Positions 1-7,242 of a stretch of 14,675 nt of DNA are shown here, piece by piece (within the stretch, counting starts at the first letter, position 1; the number at the start of each line of letters is the position of its first letter). The translations under genes and the position numbers were made by a program. Source of the stretch: Clostridiales bacterium (GTDB taxonomy: Bacteria; Bacillota; Clostridia; Lachnospirales; CAG-274); assembly GCA_021203425.1 (NCBI GenBank), contig JAJQBF010000261.1:1-14675 (forward strand). The letters run 5' to 3'. A model generated the notes under the pieces. It was not told the DNA's origin, did no database searches, and worked only from the letters and a program-made list of their open reading frames with translations.

Positions 1-209
1 GAATAATTATATAAATAAAGGCTTGATTTTCTCAAAAAAATTGGAAAAGCTGACAAAGGAAAAATTTGTTTTTGTAAGATTTGGCTAAAACTGGATAAAA
101 AACTTGTTGAAATCTGCCGATAAAAAATCAAAAAACTGATTTCATTGTGAGTTTTTAACAAAATTTCAAGTTTATTTTTATGCACCATTTTTTGTTAGGG
201 GGAAATTAA

Positions 210-1019
210 ATGAAGATTAAGTATAAGTTAAATTTAGGTCTTGCAGCAGCCGTAATTTTTGCGGCAGCCGCCATAAACTGCGTAAGAATGGGTTTTTTCG
301 GCAGCTCCGAATCGGTTATGTCGGAAAACAGGAGGGCATATATTGCCGTAGTGATAGACGATTTCGGGGGTTCAGGCGAAGGCAGGGAGGAAATGTTTAA
401 TCTTCCGATTAAATTTACCGGAGCGGTTATGCCCTTTATGGAAAACAGCAAAACCGACAGCGCAAGGCTGATTGCCGGCGGAAACGATGTTTTAATCCAC
501 TTGCCTATGGAAGCAAAAACAGGGAAGAAAAGCTGGCTTGGTGAAAGACCCGTTCTTACATCTATGACAGATGATGAGATAAAAGCTCTTCTTGAAGATG
601 CTTTAGCCGGAAATTATGCCGCAGGCATAAACAATCATATGGGCTCAAAAGCTATGGAAGACGAAAGAGTTATGAACCTTATTTTCGAGGCTTTGGCTGA
701 AAAGAATCTGATTTTTATAGACAGTACGACAACAGCAGACAGCTTAGGCGAAAGCTGCGGTGAAAAATACAGCGTGCCGGTTATAAAAAGAGATGTCTTT
801 CTCGATTCAACAAACAGTAAGGAGAAAATAATTGAAAATCTTGAAAAAACAAAGAATATTGCTCTAAAAAGGGGCTATGCCCTGTGTATAGGTCATGTAG
901 GGGCGGAAGGAGGCTTAATAACCGCAGAGGCTATAACAGAGGTATACAAAAAATTTCAAGGAGAGGGAATAGAATTTGTATCCGTAACCCGTCTTAATGA
1001 AATAATTAACGAAAACTAA
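210..1019 (+). CDS. Divergent polysaccharide deacetylase family protein (YibQ-like), membrane-anchored
   Basis: 269 aa. Residues 8-24 form a short hydrophobic Ala-rich segment after a basic start (KIKYK), which reads as a signal anchor or signal peptide. A Cys at 24 follows AIN, a poor lipobox, so I do not call a lipoprotein. The rest matches the divergent polysaccharide deacetylase family (COG2861, PF04748): IDDFG at 49-53, HLPME at 97-101, NNHMGS at 141-146, DSTT at 171-174, RDVFLD at 194-199 and GHVG at 228-231. These Asp/His positions are the expected metal and substrate region of a carbohydrate-esterase-like barrel. The protein would act outside the membrane, but the family's substrate is not established. 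The start is supported by TAGGGGGAAA just upstream. Its neighbour downstream has its own promoter, so the gene appears to be transcribed alone. The family is confident; the activity is inferred. Confidence 0.88.
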   Translation: MKIKYKLNLGLAAAVIFAAAAINCVRMGFFGSSESVMSENRRAYIAVVIDDFGGSGEGREEMFNLPIKFTGAVMPFMENSKTDSARLIAGGNDVLIHLPMEAKTGKKSWLGERPVLTSMTDDEIKALLEDALAGNYAAGINNHMGSKAMEDERVMNLIFEALAEKNLIFIDSTTTADSLGESCGEKYSVPVIKRDVFLDSTNSKEKIIENLEKTKNIALKRGYALCIGHVGAEGGLITAEAITEVYKKFQGEGIEFVSVTRLNEIINEN

Positions 1020-1031
1020 CTTCGTTTTATA

Positions 1032-1060
1032 TAGACTCTTTTTAAATAAAAGCTTATAAT
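1032..1060 (+). promoter_or_regulatory. Probable sigma-70-type promoter for the aldo/keto reductase and MocR genes
   Basis: TAGACT at 1032-1037 (4 of 6 matches to TTGACA) and a perfect TATAAT at 1055-1060 are separated by 17 bases. Transcription would begin near 1067, giving a leader of about 64 bases that contains the palindromic element at 1077-1111 and the ribosome binding site AGAGAGG at 1114-1120. This is a motif match only. Confidence 0.6.
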
Positions 1061-1076
1061 TATTATAAAAAGAACC

Positions 1077-1111
1077 AGGGAATCGCTGATTAATCAGCTC
1101 ATCATTTCCCT
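1077..1111. repeat. Palindromic element, copy 1, in the leader of the aldo/keto reductase gene
   Basis: A perfect 14-base palindrome GCTGATTAATCAGC (1085-1098) is enclosed by a second pair of arms, AGGGAA (1077-1082) and TTCCCT (1106-1111). It lies between a predicted transcription start near 1067 and the start codon at 1131. It could be an operator, an RNA hairpin or a small dispersed repeat. It is not followed by a T run, so it is not a standard terminator. A related copy lies at 14360-14385. Confidence 0.55.
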
Positions 1112-1130
1112 AAAGAGAGGATAATTACAT

Positions 1131-2153
1131 ATGAAAAAATTAGGTTTCGGCTTTATAAGACTGCCTCTTATAAATAAAGATGACCCAACAAGCATAAACA
1201 TAGAAGAAGTTAAAAAAATGGTTGACTTGTTTATGGAAAAGGGATTTTGCTATTTTGATACGGCTTACCCTTATCACGGTCAAAAAAGTGAAGATGCTTT
1301 AAGAGAGTGTCTTGTGGAAAGATATCCCCGTGACAGCTTTTTGATAGCTGACAAAATGCCCACAATAAGAGCGACCTGCCCCGAAGACTATCCCATTTTG
1401 TTTGAGGAACAGTTAAAGCGCTGCGGTGTGGAATATTTCGATTATTATCTTCTTCACAACATATGGCAGAAAAGCTATGCTGATACAAAAAAATTCGGCG
1501 GCTTTGACTTTATAAATGAGAAAATAAAAGAAGGCAAAATTAAACACTTCGGCTTTTCTTTCCATGACAGCCCCGAACTTTTAGACGAAGTTTTAAGAGA
1601 ACAGCCTCAGGTTGAATTCGTTCAGCTGCAAATAAACTACCTTGACTGGGAAAGCCCGAGCATCAGAGCAAGGGAATGTTATGAAACAGCAAGGAAATAC
1701 GGCAAGCCCATAATAATTATGGAGCCTAACAAAGGAGGAAGTCTTATAAATCTGCCTTCCGAAGCAGAAGAAATCTTCAGAGAATATAACCCCAAAGCCT
1801 CAAACGCAGAGTGGGCTATGAGGTGGGCAGCCTCTCACGAGGGTATTATGACTGTTTTAAGCGGTATGAGTGAACTTTCTCAGCTTAAAGACAACATTTC
1901 CTTTATGGCTGACTTTAAGCCGATAAACAGTGATGAAGAGTCAATCATAAAGAAGGCGGCAAAAATTCTTTCGGAACAGGCAGCTATAAGATGTACAGCC
2001 TGCCGCTATTGTACAGACGACTGCCATATGGGCATACCTATTCCCGAATATTTTGCAGCTTACAACTCATATATAATGACAAAAAATATGGGTAATGCCG
2101 GAATGTATTACAGAAGATATGCAAACGGCAGAAAAAAGCCTCTGAATGTATAA
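1131..2153 (+). CDS. Aldo/keto reductase with C-terminal ferredoxin-like domain (COG1453); zero-frame product ends early
   Basis: 340 aa in the zero frame. The aldo/keto reductase barrel carries the expected catalytic tetrad: Asp43 and Tyr48 (FDTAYPYHG), Lys75 (ADKM) and His109 (YYLLHN). A first Fe-S motif follows at Cys288, 291, 294 and 298 (CTACRYCTDDC). COG1453 proteins normally carry two such Cys motifs. Here the frame stops at 2151-2153, just before the second, which is encoded intact in the -1 frame (2138-2245). The junction lies on AGA-AAA-AAG at 2130-2138. Read through with a -1 shift, the protein would be 371 aa. It is probably a cytoplasmic NAD(P)- or ferredoxin-linked oxidoreductase; the substrate is unknown. 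AGAGAGG at 1114-1120 is the ribosome binding site. The MocR-type regulator gene follows directly. A plain one-base A deletion or a sequencing error is an equally valid explanation for the early stop. Confidence 0.85.
   Translation: MKKLGFGFIRLPLINKDDPTSINIEEVKKMVDLFMEKGFCYFDTAYPYHGQKSEDALRECLVERYPRDSFLIADKMPTIRATCPEDYPILFEEQLKRCGVEYFDYYLLHNIWQKSYADTKKFGGFDFINEKIKEGKIKHFGFSFHDSPELLDEVLREQPQVEFVQLQINYLDWESPSIRARECYETARKYGKPIIIMEPNKGGSLINLPSEAEEIFREYNPKASNAEWAMRWAASHEGIMTVLSGMSELSQLKDNISFMADFKPINSDEESIIKKAAKILSEQAAIRCTACRYCTDDCHMGIPIPEYFAAYNSYIMTKNMGNAGMYYRRYANGRKKPLNV
2132..2138 (+). promoter_or_regulatory. A-AAA-AAG heptamer in zero frame: candidate -1 slippery site or A-run indel site
   Basis: The zero-frame codons AGA AAA AAG end at 2138. 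Slipping back one base makes the next codon GCC (2138-2140) and restores the second Fe-S motif. A-AAA-AAG is the sequence used for -1 frameshifting in E. coli dnaX. Loss of one A from an A7 run would create the same heptamer, so its presence alone does not prove programmed frameshifting. I see no strong upstream Shine-Dalgarno-like stimulator. Confidence 0.5.
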
Positions 2154-2245
2154 AATGCCGCAGCTGTGAAAGACACTGCCCTCAGCATTTAAAAATAACC
2201 GACTATTTAAAAACCGTTGCAGATTGTTTTGAACCTAAAGCATAA
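2138..2245 (+). pseudogene. -1-frame continuation of the aldo/keto reductase: second 4Fe-4S motif and C-terminus
   Basis: 35 codons in the -1 frame relative to the upstream reading frame, ending in TAA at 2243-2245. It encodes SECIKCRSCERHCPQ, a textbook Cys-x2-Cys-x2-Cys-x3-Cys-Pro motif (fusion residues 340, 343, 346, 350-351), then a short helix and the family-like ending. It has no start codon or ribosome binding site of its own, so it is only meaningful as an extension of the upstream reductase. Its stop leaves 11 bases before the MocR start codon, normal operon spacing, whereas the zero-frame stop leaves a 103-base gap. This supports the fused reading as the ancestral or functional form. 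Confidence 0.75.
2153..2190 (+). promoter_or_regulatory. Possible two-part RNA stem-loop downstream of the slippery heptamer
   Basis: Outer arms AAATGC (2153-2158) and GCATTT (2185-2190) pair perfectly. Inside them, GCAG (2160-2163) pairs with CTGC (2176-2179), and TGT (2165-2167) with ACA (2173-2175), around a GAAAG loop with C2164 bulged. The first paired base is 14 bases after the heptamer, longer than the usual 5-9. It overlaps the Cys-motif coding sequence, so its pairing may be incidental. Confidence 0.3.
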
Positions 2246-2256
2246 GGTGAACGCAT

Positions 2257-3642
2257 ATGAAATTGTTTTTCCCCGATTTAGACAGAAAATCCTCTGTTCC
2301 TCTTTACATACAGCTTTATGAATATATCCGCCGTGAAATAGAAAGCGGCGGTTTCAAGCCCTGTGAAAGAACGCCTTCGAGCCGAAGTCTTGCAAAACAT
2401 CTTAATTTAAGCAAGAACACCGTTGACTCGGCTTATCACCTTTTAAAAACTGACAATCTTATTATTTCTGCGGAAAGAAGCGGCTTTTTTGCCGCTCCCG
2501 ATTCATTTCACCCCAAGTATACAACGGAAACCGACCCAAACGCCGCTTATCTCTACAATTTCAGCATACATGGAACAGATATAAGCCGCATACCCTATAA
2601 TAAGTGGAACAAAGCCGTTTCAGAGCTGTGTTTTGCCGACCCTCTTCTTTTAGATCACGGCAGCCGTACGGGAGATTTCTCTTTCAGAACGGCAATATCT
2701 GAATTTCTCCGTGAAACAAGCGGTATAAGCTGTTCTCCTCACAATATTGTTTTAGGGGCAGGGCTTGAATATCTCCTTCAAATACTTGACAGGCTTTTGG
2801 GGCGTGAAAATATATGGGGCTTTGAAAATCCCGGTTATTTAAACCACTATGAAATTTTAAACAACGGCGCAGGCTCGGCAAGGCTTTTGGATATTGCTTC
2901 TGACGGGTTTAACCCCTCCGAGCTTGAGTCTTCCGACATTAAAACCCTTTATTTAATTCCCGAACACCAAATCCCCACAGGCCGGTTTATTCCCCTCGGA
3001 AGGCGCCGTGAAATTCTTCACTGGGCAGGCTCATCTTCAGAGCGTTATATAATAGAAAACGGCTGCGATGCCCTTTTAAAATATGAGAAAGAAAATATAC
3101 CTTCTCTGTTTTCCCTTGACAAAAGCGGCAGTGTTATTTATATAAACTCATTTTCAAGAATTATTGCCCCTTCGGTAAGGCTTGCCTTTATGATTCTTCC
3201 CGATGAGCTTTTAGAGCGTTTCAAAACACAGAACCGCTTTTACCGCTGTCTTGTAAGCCGCCACGATCAGGCTGTTGTTACAGAGCTTATTAAAAGCGGT
3301 CTGCTTACATCATACATATCGACAGTTCGAAATCTTTACAAAGAAAAAAGAGAGCTTGCAGTTTCATTTCTGCAAAACTCTCCTATTGCAAGCCGCATCA
3401 AAATATTTAACAGCGACGGCGGAACACATTTTCTCCTGAGTATTTCCTCAGCCCTTTCCGCTGAAAAGCTCAGGGAGAAAGCGGCTGAGAAAAAAATAAA
3501 AATTCTTCCCTTGAGACACTATATGATAAAGGAAAACTGTCTTTTCCCCGAAAACACCTTTGTTTTGGGTTTCGGCGGTCTTTCAAAGACACGTCTTGCA
3601 GACGCTCTCGGTCTTCTTATTGAGGCTTGGTCAGATTGTTAA
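2257..3642 (+). CDS. MocR/GntR-type transcriptional regulator with a degenerate aminotransferase-like domain
   Basis: 461 aa, the usual MocR length. Residues 14-80 are a GntR winged helix (PLYIQLYEYIRREIESGG, then PSSRSLAKHLNLSKNTVDSAY). From about 95 on is a fold-type I aminotransferase-like domain: NPGY at 191-194, EHQIPTG at 236-242, IIENGCD at 265-271 and SFSRIIAPSVRL at 298-309. In typical MocR proteins such as GabR the last two read roughly EDDYD and FSK. Here the PLP Schiff-base Lys is Arg301, and the Asp and Tyr that contact the PLP ring are Asn268 and Cys270. Arg308, in the phosphate-contacting area, is kept. The DNA-binding part looks intact, so it probably still regulates transcription but may sense something other than PLP. 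It sits 11 bases after the -1-frame end of the aldo/keto reductase, with AAGGTG as ribosome binding site. It may control that operon, which is inference. Confidence 0.88.
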   Translation: MKLFFPDLDRKSSVPLYIQLYEYIRREIESGGFKPCERTPSSRSLAKHLNLSKNTVDSAYHLLKTDNLIISAERSGFFAAPDSFHPKYTTETDPNAAYLYNFSIHGTDISRIPYNKWNKAVSELCFADPLLLDHGSRTGDFSFRTAISEFLRETSGISCSPHNIVLGAGLEYLLQILDRLLGRENIWGFENPGYLNHYEILNNGAGSARLLDIASDGFNPSELESSDIKTLYLIPEHQIPTGRFIPLGRRREILHWAGSSSERYIIENGCDALLKYEKENIPSLFSLDKSGSVIYINSFSRIIAPSVRLAFMILPDELLERFKTQNRFYRCLVSRHDQAVVTELIKSGLLTSYISTVRNLYKEKRELAVSFLQNSPIASRIKIFNSDGGTHFLLSISSALSAEKLREKAAEKKIKILPLRHYMIKENCLFPENTFVLGFGGLSKTRLADALGLLIEAWSDC

Positions 3643-6600
3643 AGCTCTAATGTCTTTTCTCTTATAACAAGGTAGAGATACATTTCTTTAACCCTCTTTC
3701 CCGTCGCCTCTTCAACTGCTGTTTTATAGACGGAAAGCTGAGGATAATACATCTTTTTCAGCTTTTCGTCATCTTTAATTTTGTCGGTTTTGAAGTCCAC
3801 AATTACGATTCCGTCTTCTTCTTCAAAAAACATGTCTATTATACCGTGGGTAAGAATAATTTCTCCGCCGGCTGCTTTCTCCATATCGGGATACAGTTCC
3901 TCCGCCGGAAGTCCCATTGTAAAAGAATGTTCTTTTTTTACATAAAGGGCTTTTGCCGCCCTTTCAAAAAGAGCTGACTTTATATATGCCTCTATTTTTT
4001 CGGCTTTAACCGCCGAACCTTCCTGCTCAGTAAGGAGCCCTTTTCTTACGGTTTCAGCCTTAAACTCTTCAGCGTCAAAAGGCGGATTATTATAGTCAAG
4101 AGTCGAAAGAAGAGTGTGATAAGCCGTTCCTTGTTCCATAGGGCTTAAATCATCTGAAGGTTTTCTTAAAAACTTAGGCTTTTTAAGCACAAATGGTTTC
4201 GGAGAATAGGTCATTGTGTATTCTTCTTCGTTTGCTTCCTTTTTTATTTCCGTAACAGATAAATTTGTAGGAAGGTTTACAAAAGCCTTATAAGGATATA
4301 GAGCTTTTTCAAGCTTTGTTGTTTTAAGCTCTTTGTTGTAAACTTCGTGTTTGTTGTCTTCGAATATACCCCCAAGGTCAAACCACTGAAGATATTCAAC
4401 ATCAAAAGTGTCCTTAAGTTCACTTTTGTTTTCCATATTAAGGGCTGTCATAAGAACAGGCAAAAAGCTGTTAGCGGAATATACTGCCTCGGCGGATATT
4501 TTATTTCCTTCAATCACGTTAAGTGGATTTTCATATTTATCCTTAAGCTTTTGAATCTGAGCCTCATATGTATCTTCTTCCGCTGCCTTTTCTCTGTTCG
4601 GAAAAGCCTCGGAGGCGGTTATATAAAGCCTTTTCTCCGCCCTTGTCATAGCAACGTAATATTGTCTTACCGTTTCGGCAATGTCCTTTCTGTTATTGTT
4701 TATTATTGCCGCCTCATGAAACTCGGTATTATAAATTATTCTGTTTTCGGGGTCAAAATCGGGCATACACACCCCAAGCTCCCTGTCAAATATAACCTTG
4801 TCGCCCTTATCAAGCTTATTAAACTGCTTTTGCAGCTGTGAAATAAACACAACGGGAAACTGAAGCCCCTTACTGCCGTGAATCGTCATAATTCTTACGG
4901 CATTATTCTCGGCGCTTAAAAGCTGAGCCTGTTTAAACTCTCCTCCGTCGGTTACGCTGTCTAAATATTTTATAAAGCCGTAAAGCCCTCCATGTGAGGT
5001 TTCACCATAGTCAGCCCCCATATCCAAAAGTTTGTCTAAATTGGCACGTCTTTTTCCGCTGTCAGTCATCACATTGAGATAATTATAGTAGTCCGTTCTT
5101 GTATACATCTCGGACAAAACAGAATTCACAGGCTCTGTTTTAAATCTCTCTTCAAAATATTTTCTGTCTTCAAGAAAATGTTTCAGCTTTTCGCTTATTT
5201 CGTCTTCATAATTCTCGGAATAATCCCATATAAGACCGTAAAAAGAGGCAAATTTGTCTTTTGCCTTATATTTTATAATTCCCAGTTCCTCCGCTGTAAC
5301 CCGGTAAATAGGGCTGTGGAGAACGGTTACAAGGTCGATATCCGAAAGAGGGTTGTCTATCACTCTCAAATAGCTTATTATAATTTTGTTTTCTATAAAG
5401 TTTGTACTGTCGGCAGGCTTTGTCGTAAGAGCCGGTATACCGCATCGCTCCAAAACTTCTATATATTCATCTGAAATACCTGCGGTGGTTCTCATAAGAA
5501 TAACAATATCTCCGAATTTTACTGAGCTGTCTTCCTTCATAAGCGCCTTTATCTTACCGGCTATAAGCAAAGCCTCTGCCGATGCAGAGCTTTCCGCCGC
5601 AGCCGCAAGAAGTGGGGTCTCTTCGTTTACAAAAGAATCATCAAGCCTTGGACCTGTCGATCTGTTTAATATGCTTATTTGAACCTTGTGACAGGGCAGC
5701 TTTATAAGCTCGGAATTTTTTGCCTTTAAAGGCTCATATTCCGCTCCGCCCAAATCATCAGTCATAATTTTTGAAAAAACAAGATTTACAAAGTCCAAAA
5801 CTTCAGGCACACTTCTGTAGTTTTCGTTCAGTCTTACCAAACAGTTACTGCTTTCCTTATTTTCCTTTTCTTCGTTATAATATTTATTATATTTGTCGGC
5901 AAAAATATTTATATCGGCATCTCTGAACCGGTATATACTCTGTTTAATATCTCCTACCATAAACCTGTTTTTCTCTCCGCTGAGTGCCTGTAAAAGCGCC
6001 TCTTGTAGGGGGTTTGTGTCCTGATATTCGTCTGTCATAATTTCAACATACTTATTTTTTAAATAAACCGCCGTTTCCGTTTCACTGCCGTCTTTATTTA
6101 CAAGCATATTAAGACAGGCTCTTTCGATATCTGAGAATTCATACATATTTTTTTCCGATTTTAATTTGTAATATTCACTCCGAAAATCTTCAACAAGGGT
6201 ATAAAAAAGATTTAAAAACGGGAGCTGTTTTTTATATTCTTCAAAAGCCTCCTCATTAAAATAATGAGCATAGGGCAAAGCCTTTTTAGTTATAATATCC
6301 TTGGCGCTGTTTCTCAATTTTTGAGCCTCTGCTCCCATTTCGGGATCATATTTTTTTATTTTGGCGCTCCATTTGGGAAATTTTATATTATTAAGCTTTT
6401 CCGCAAGCTTTAAAAGATTTTTTTCCTCCGCAAGGGACTCAATGTTCTTTTTTTCTTCTTCTAAAAAATTCCCGTCCTTTTCGGTCGGTATATATTCATA
6501 TAAAATTCTGTCTGCCTCGCTTATAAGCTCAGCCGCCCTTTTTAGATCCATTCCCTCGTGAATGATTTTATGCATAGGCAGCTCCATATATTTTTCAAAG

Positions 6601-7226
6601 CTGTCTGTGTTGAATTCACTTCTTTTATCCCTAATCCAGTCTTCTGGGCAGGGCAGTGAAGACAGTTTGTCACTGACTGATATAACAGCCTCTTCAAGTT
6701 CCAGCCGTTTGCTCCTTCCGTCTGTAAGCATATCGCACAGAGCATAAAGAGGGGAATACAGTTCCTCCCCTTCTTCCATTCTTTTAAAAGCATCGTCCAT
6801 ACCCCTTGCCATTGCCTCGTCTCTTGTTTCGGTAAGGCGGCTGCCCGGGTCAACGGCAAAATTAGGAGCAATATCGGTTTTGTAGAAAAATTTTCTTACA
6901 AGTCTGCCGCAAAAGGCATCTATCGTCGTTACATCGGCTGAATTTAAAAGTCTGAGCTGTCTTTTTAAGTGGGCGCTGTTTGCCTCGTAAGGCTTTTCCG
7001 CCAAAAGTTCTCTTGTTCTCTTTTCGATTCTGTCTTTCATTTCAGCCGCCGCAGCGTTTGTAAAGGTAACAATAAGAAGTCTTTCAATACTTTCTCCGGA
7101 TTCCGATATTATATCCGCCACACGACCTGTCAGAACGGCAGTTTTTCCGCTTCCGGCTGATGCCGAAACAAGTATGTTTTTGCCTCTTGTTTTTACAGCC
7201 TTAAGCTGATTTTCCGAAAATTTCAC
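3639..7226 (-). CDS. addA: ATP-dependent helicase/nuclease subunit A (AddA)
   Basis: 1195 aa, close to the roughly 1230 aa of B. subtilis AddA. It is an SF1 UvrD-like helicase with a C-terminal RecB-type nuclease: Walker A AGSGKT at 24-29, VTFTNAAAAEM at 53-63, TIDAFC at 101-106, the DEYQD ATPase box at 399-403, VGDIKQSIYRFRDAD at 424-438, YVAMTRAEKR near 855-865, and nuclease residues in GIIDMF and IVIVDFKTDK near 1128-1148. All key motifs are intact. AddA works with AddB to process double-strand breaks for RecA-dependent recombination. The start is GTG (7224-7226) with AGGGAAG upstream, which gives the family-like start MKFSENQLKAV. addB usually sits just upstream in Firmicutes, but here that place is taken by a PHP-domain gene 16 bases away. 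The stop overlaps the stop of the convergent MocR gene. Confidence 0.96.
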   Translation of the reverse strand: MKFSENQLKAVKTRGKNILVSASAGSGKTAVLTGRVADIISESGESIERLLIVTFTNAAAAEMKDRIEKRTRELLAEKPYEANSAHLKRQLRLLNSADVTTIDAFCGRLVRKFFYKTDIAPNFAVDPGSRLTETRDEAMARGMDDAFKRMEEGEELYSPLYALCDMLTDGRSKRLELEEAVISVSDKLSSLPCPEDWIRDKRSEFNTDSFEKYMELPMHKIIHEGMDLKRAAELISEADRILYEYIPTEKDGNFLEEEKKNIESLAEEKNLLKLAEKLNNIKFPKWSAKIKKYDPEMGAEAQKLRNSAKDIITKKALPYAHYFNEEAFEEYKKQLPFLNLFYTLVEDFRSEYYKLKSEKNMYEFSDIERACLNMLVNKDGSETETAVYLKNKYVEIMTDEYQDTNPLQEALLQALSGEKNRFMVGDIKQSIYRFRDADINIFADKYNKYYNEEKENKESSNCLVRLNENYRSVPEVLDFVNLVFSKIMTDDLGGAEYEPLKAKNSELIKLPCHKVQISILNRSTGPRLDDSFVNEETPLLAAAAESSASAEALLIAGKIKALMKEDSSVKFGDIVILMRTTAGISDEYIEVLERCGIPALTTKPADSTNFIENKIIISYLRVIDNPLSDIDLVTVLHSPIYRVTAEELGIIKYKAKDKFASFYGLIWDYSENYEDEISEKLKHFLEDRKYFEERFKTEPVNSVLSEMYTRTDYYNYLNVMTDSGKRRANLDKLLDMGADYGETSHGGLYGFIKYLDSVTDGGEFKQAQLLSAENNAVRIMTIHGSKGLQFPVVFISQLQKQFNKLDKGDKVIFDRELGVCMPDFDPENRIIYNTEFHEAAIINNNRKDIAETVRQYYVAMTRAEKRLYITASEAFPNREKAAEEDTYEAQIQKLKDKYENPLNVIEGNKISAEAVYSANSFLPVLMTALNMENKSELKDTFDVEYLQWFDLGGIFEDNKHEVYNKELKTTKLEKALYPYKAFVNLPTNLSVTEIKKEANEEEYTMTYSPKPFVLKKPKFLRKPSDDLSPMEQGTAYHTLLSTLDYNNPPFDAEEFKAETVRKGLLTEQEGSAVKAEKIEAYIKSALFERAAKALYVKKEHSFTMGLPAEELYPDMEKAAGGEIILTHGIIDMFFEEEDGIVIVDFKTDKIKDDEKLKKMYYPQLSVYKTAVEEATGKRVKEMYLYLVIREKTLEL

Positions 7227-7242
7227 AAAACCACTTCCCTAA

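Noticed and set aside
2..88. Frame open from the left edge on + (about 28 codons, ending in TAA) that might be the tail of an upstream gene
   Set aside because: Too short, AT-rich and of no recognisable family; chance open frame cannot be excluded. Apart from the ribosome binding site of the first gene I see nothing definite in 1-209.
145..184. Possible promoter for the deacetylase gene (TTAACA at 155-160 with a weak TATGCA 18 bases on)
   Set aside because: The -10 matches only three bases and the region is so AT-rich that such matches are expected by chance.
1037..1051. CTTTTTAAATAAAAG as a terminator of the deacetylase gene
   Set aside because: A five-pair A/T-rich stem without a T run is too weak, and it overlaps the better-supported promoter.
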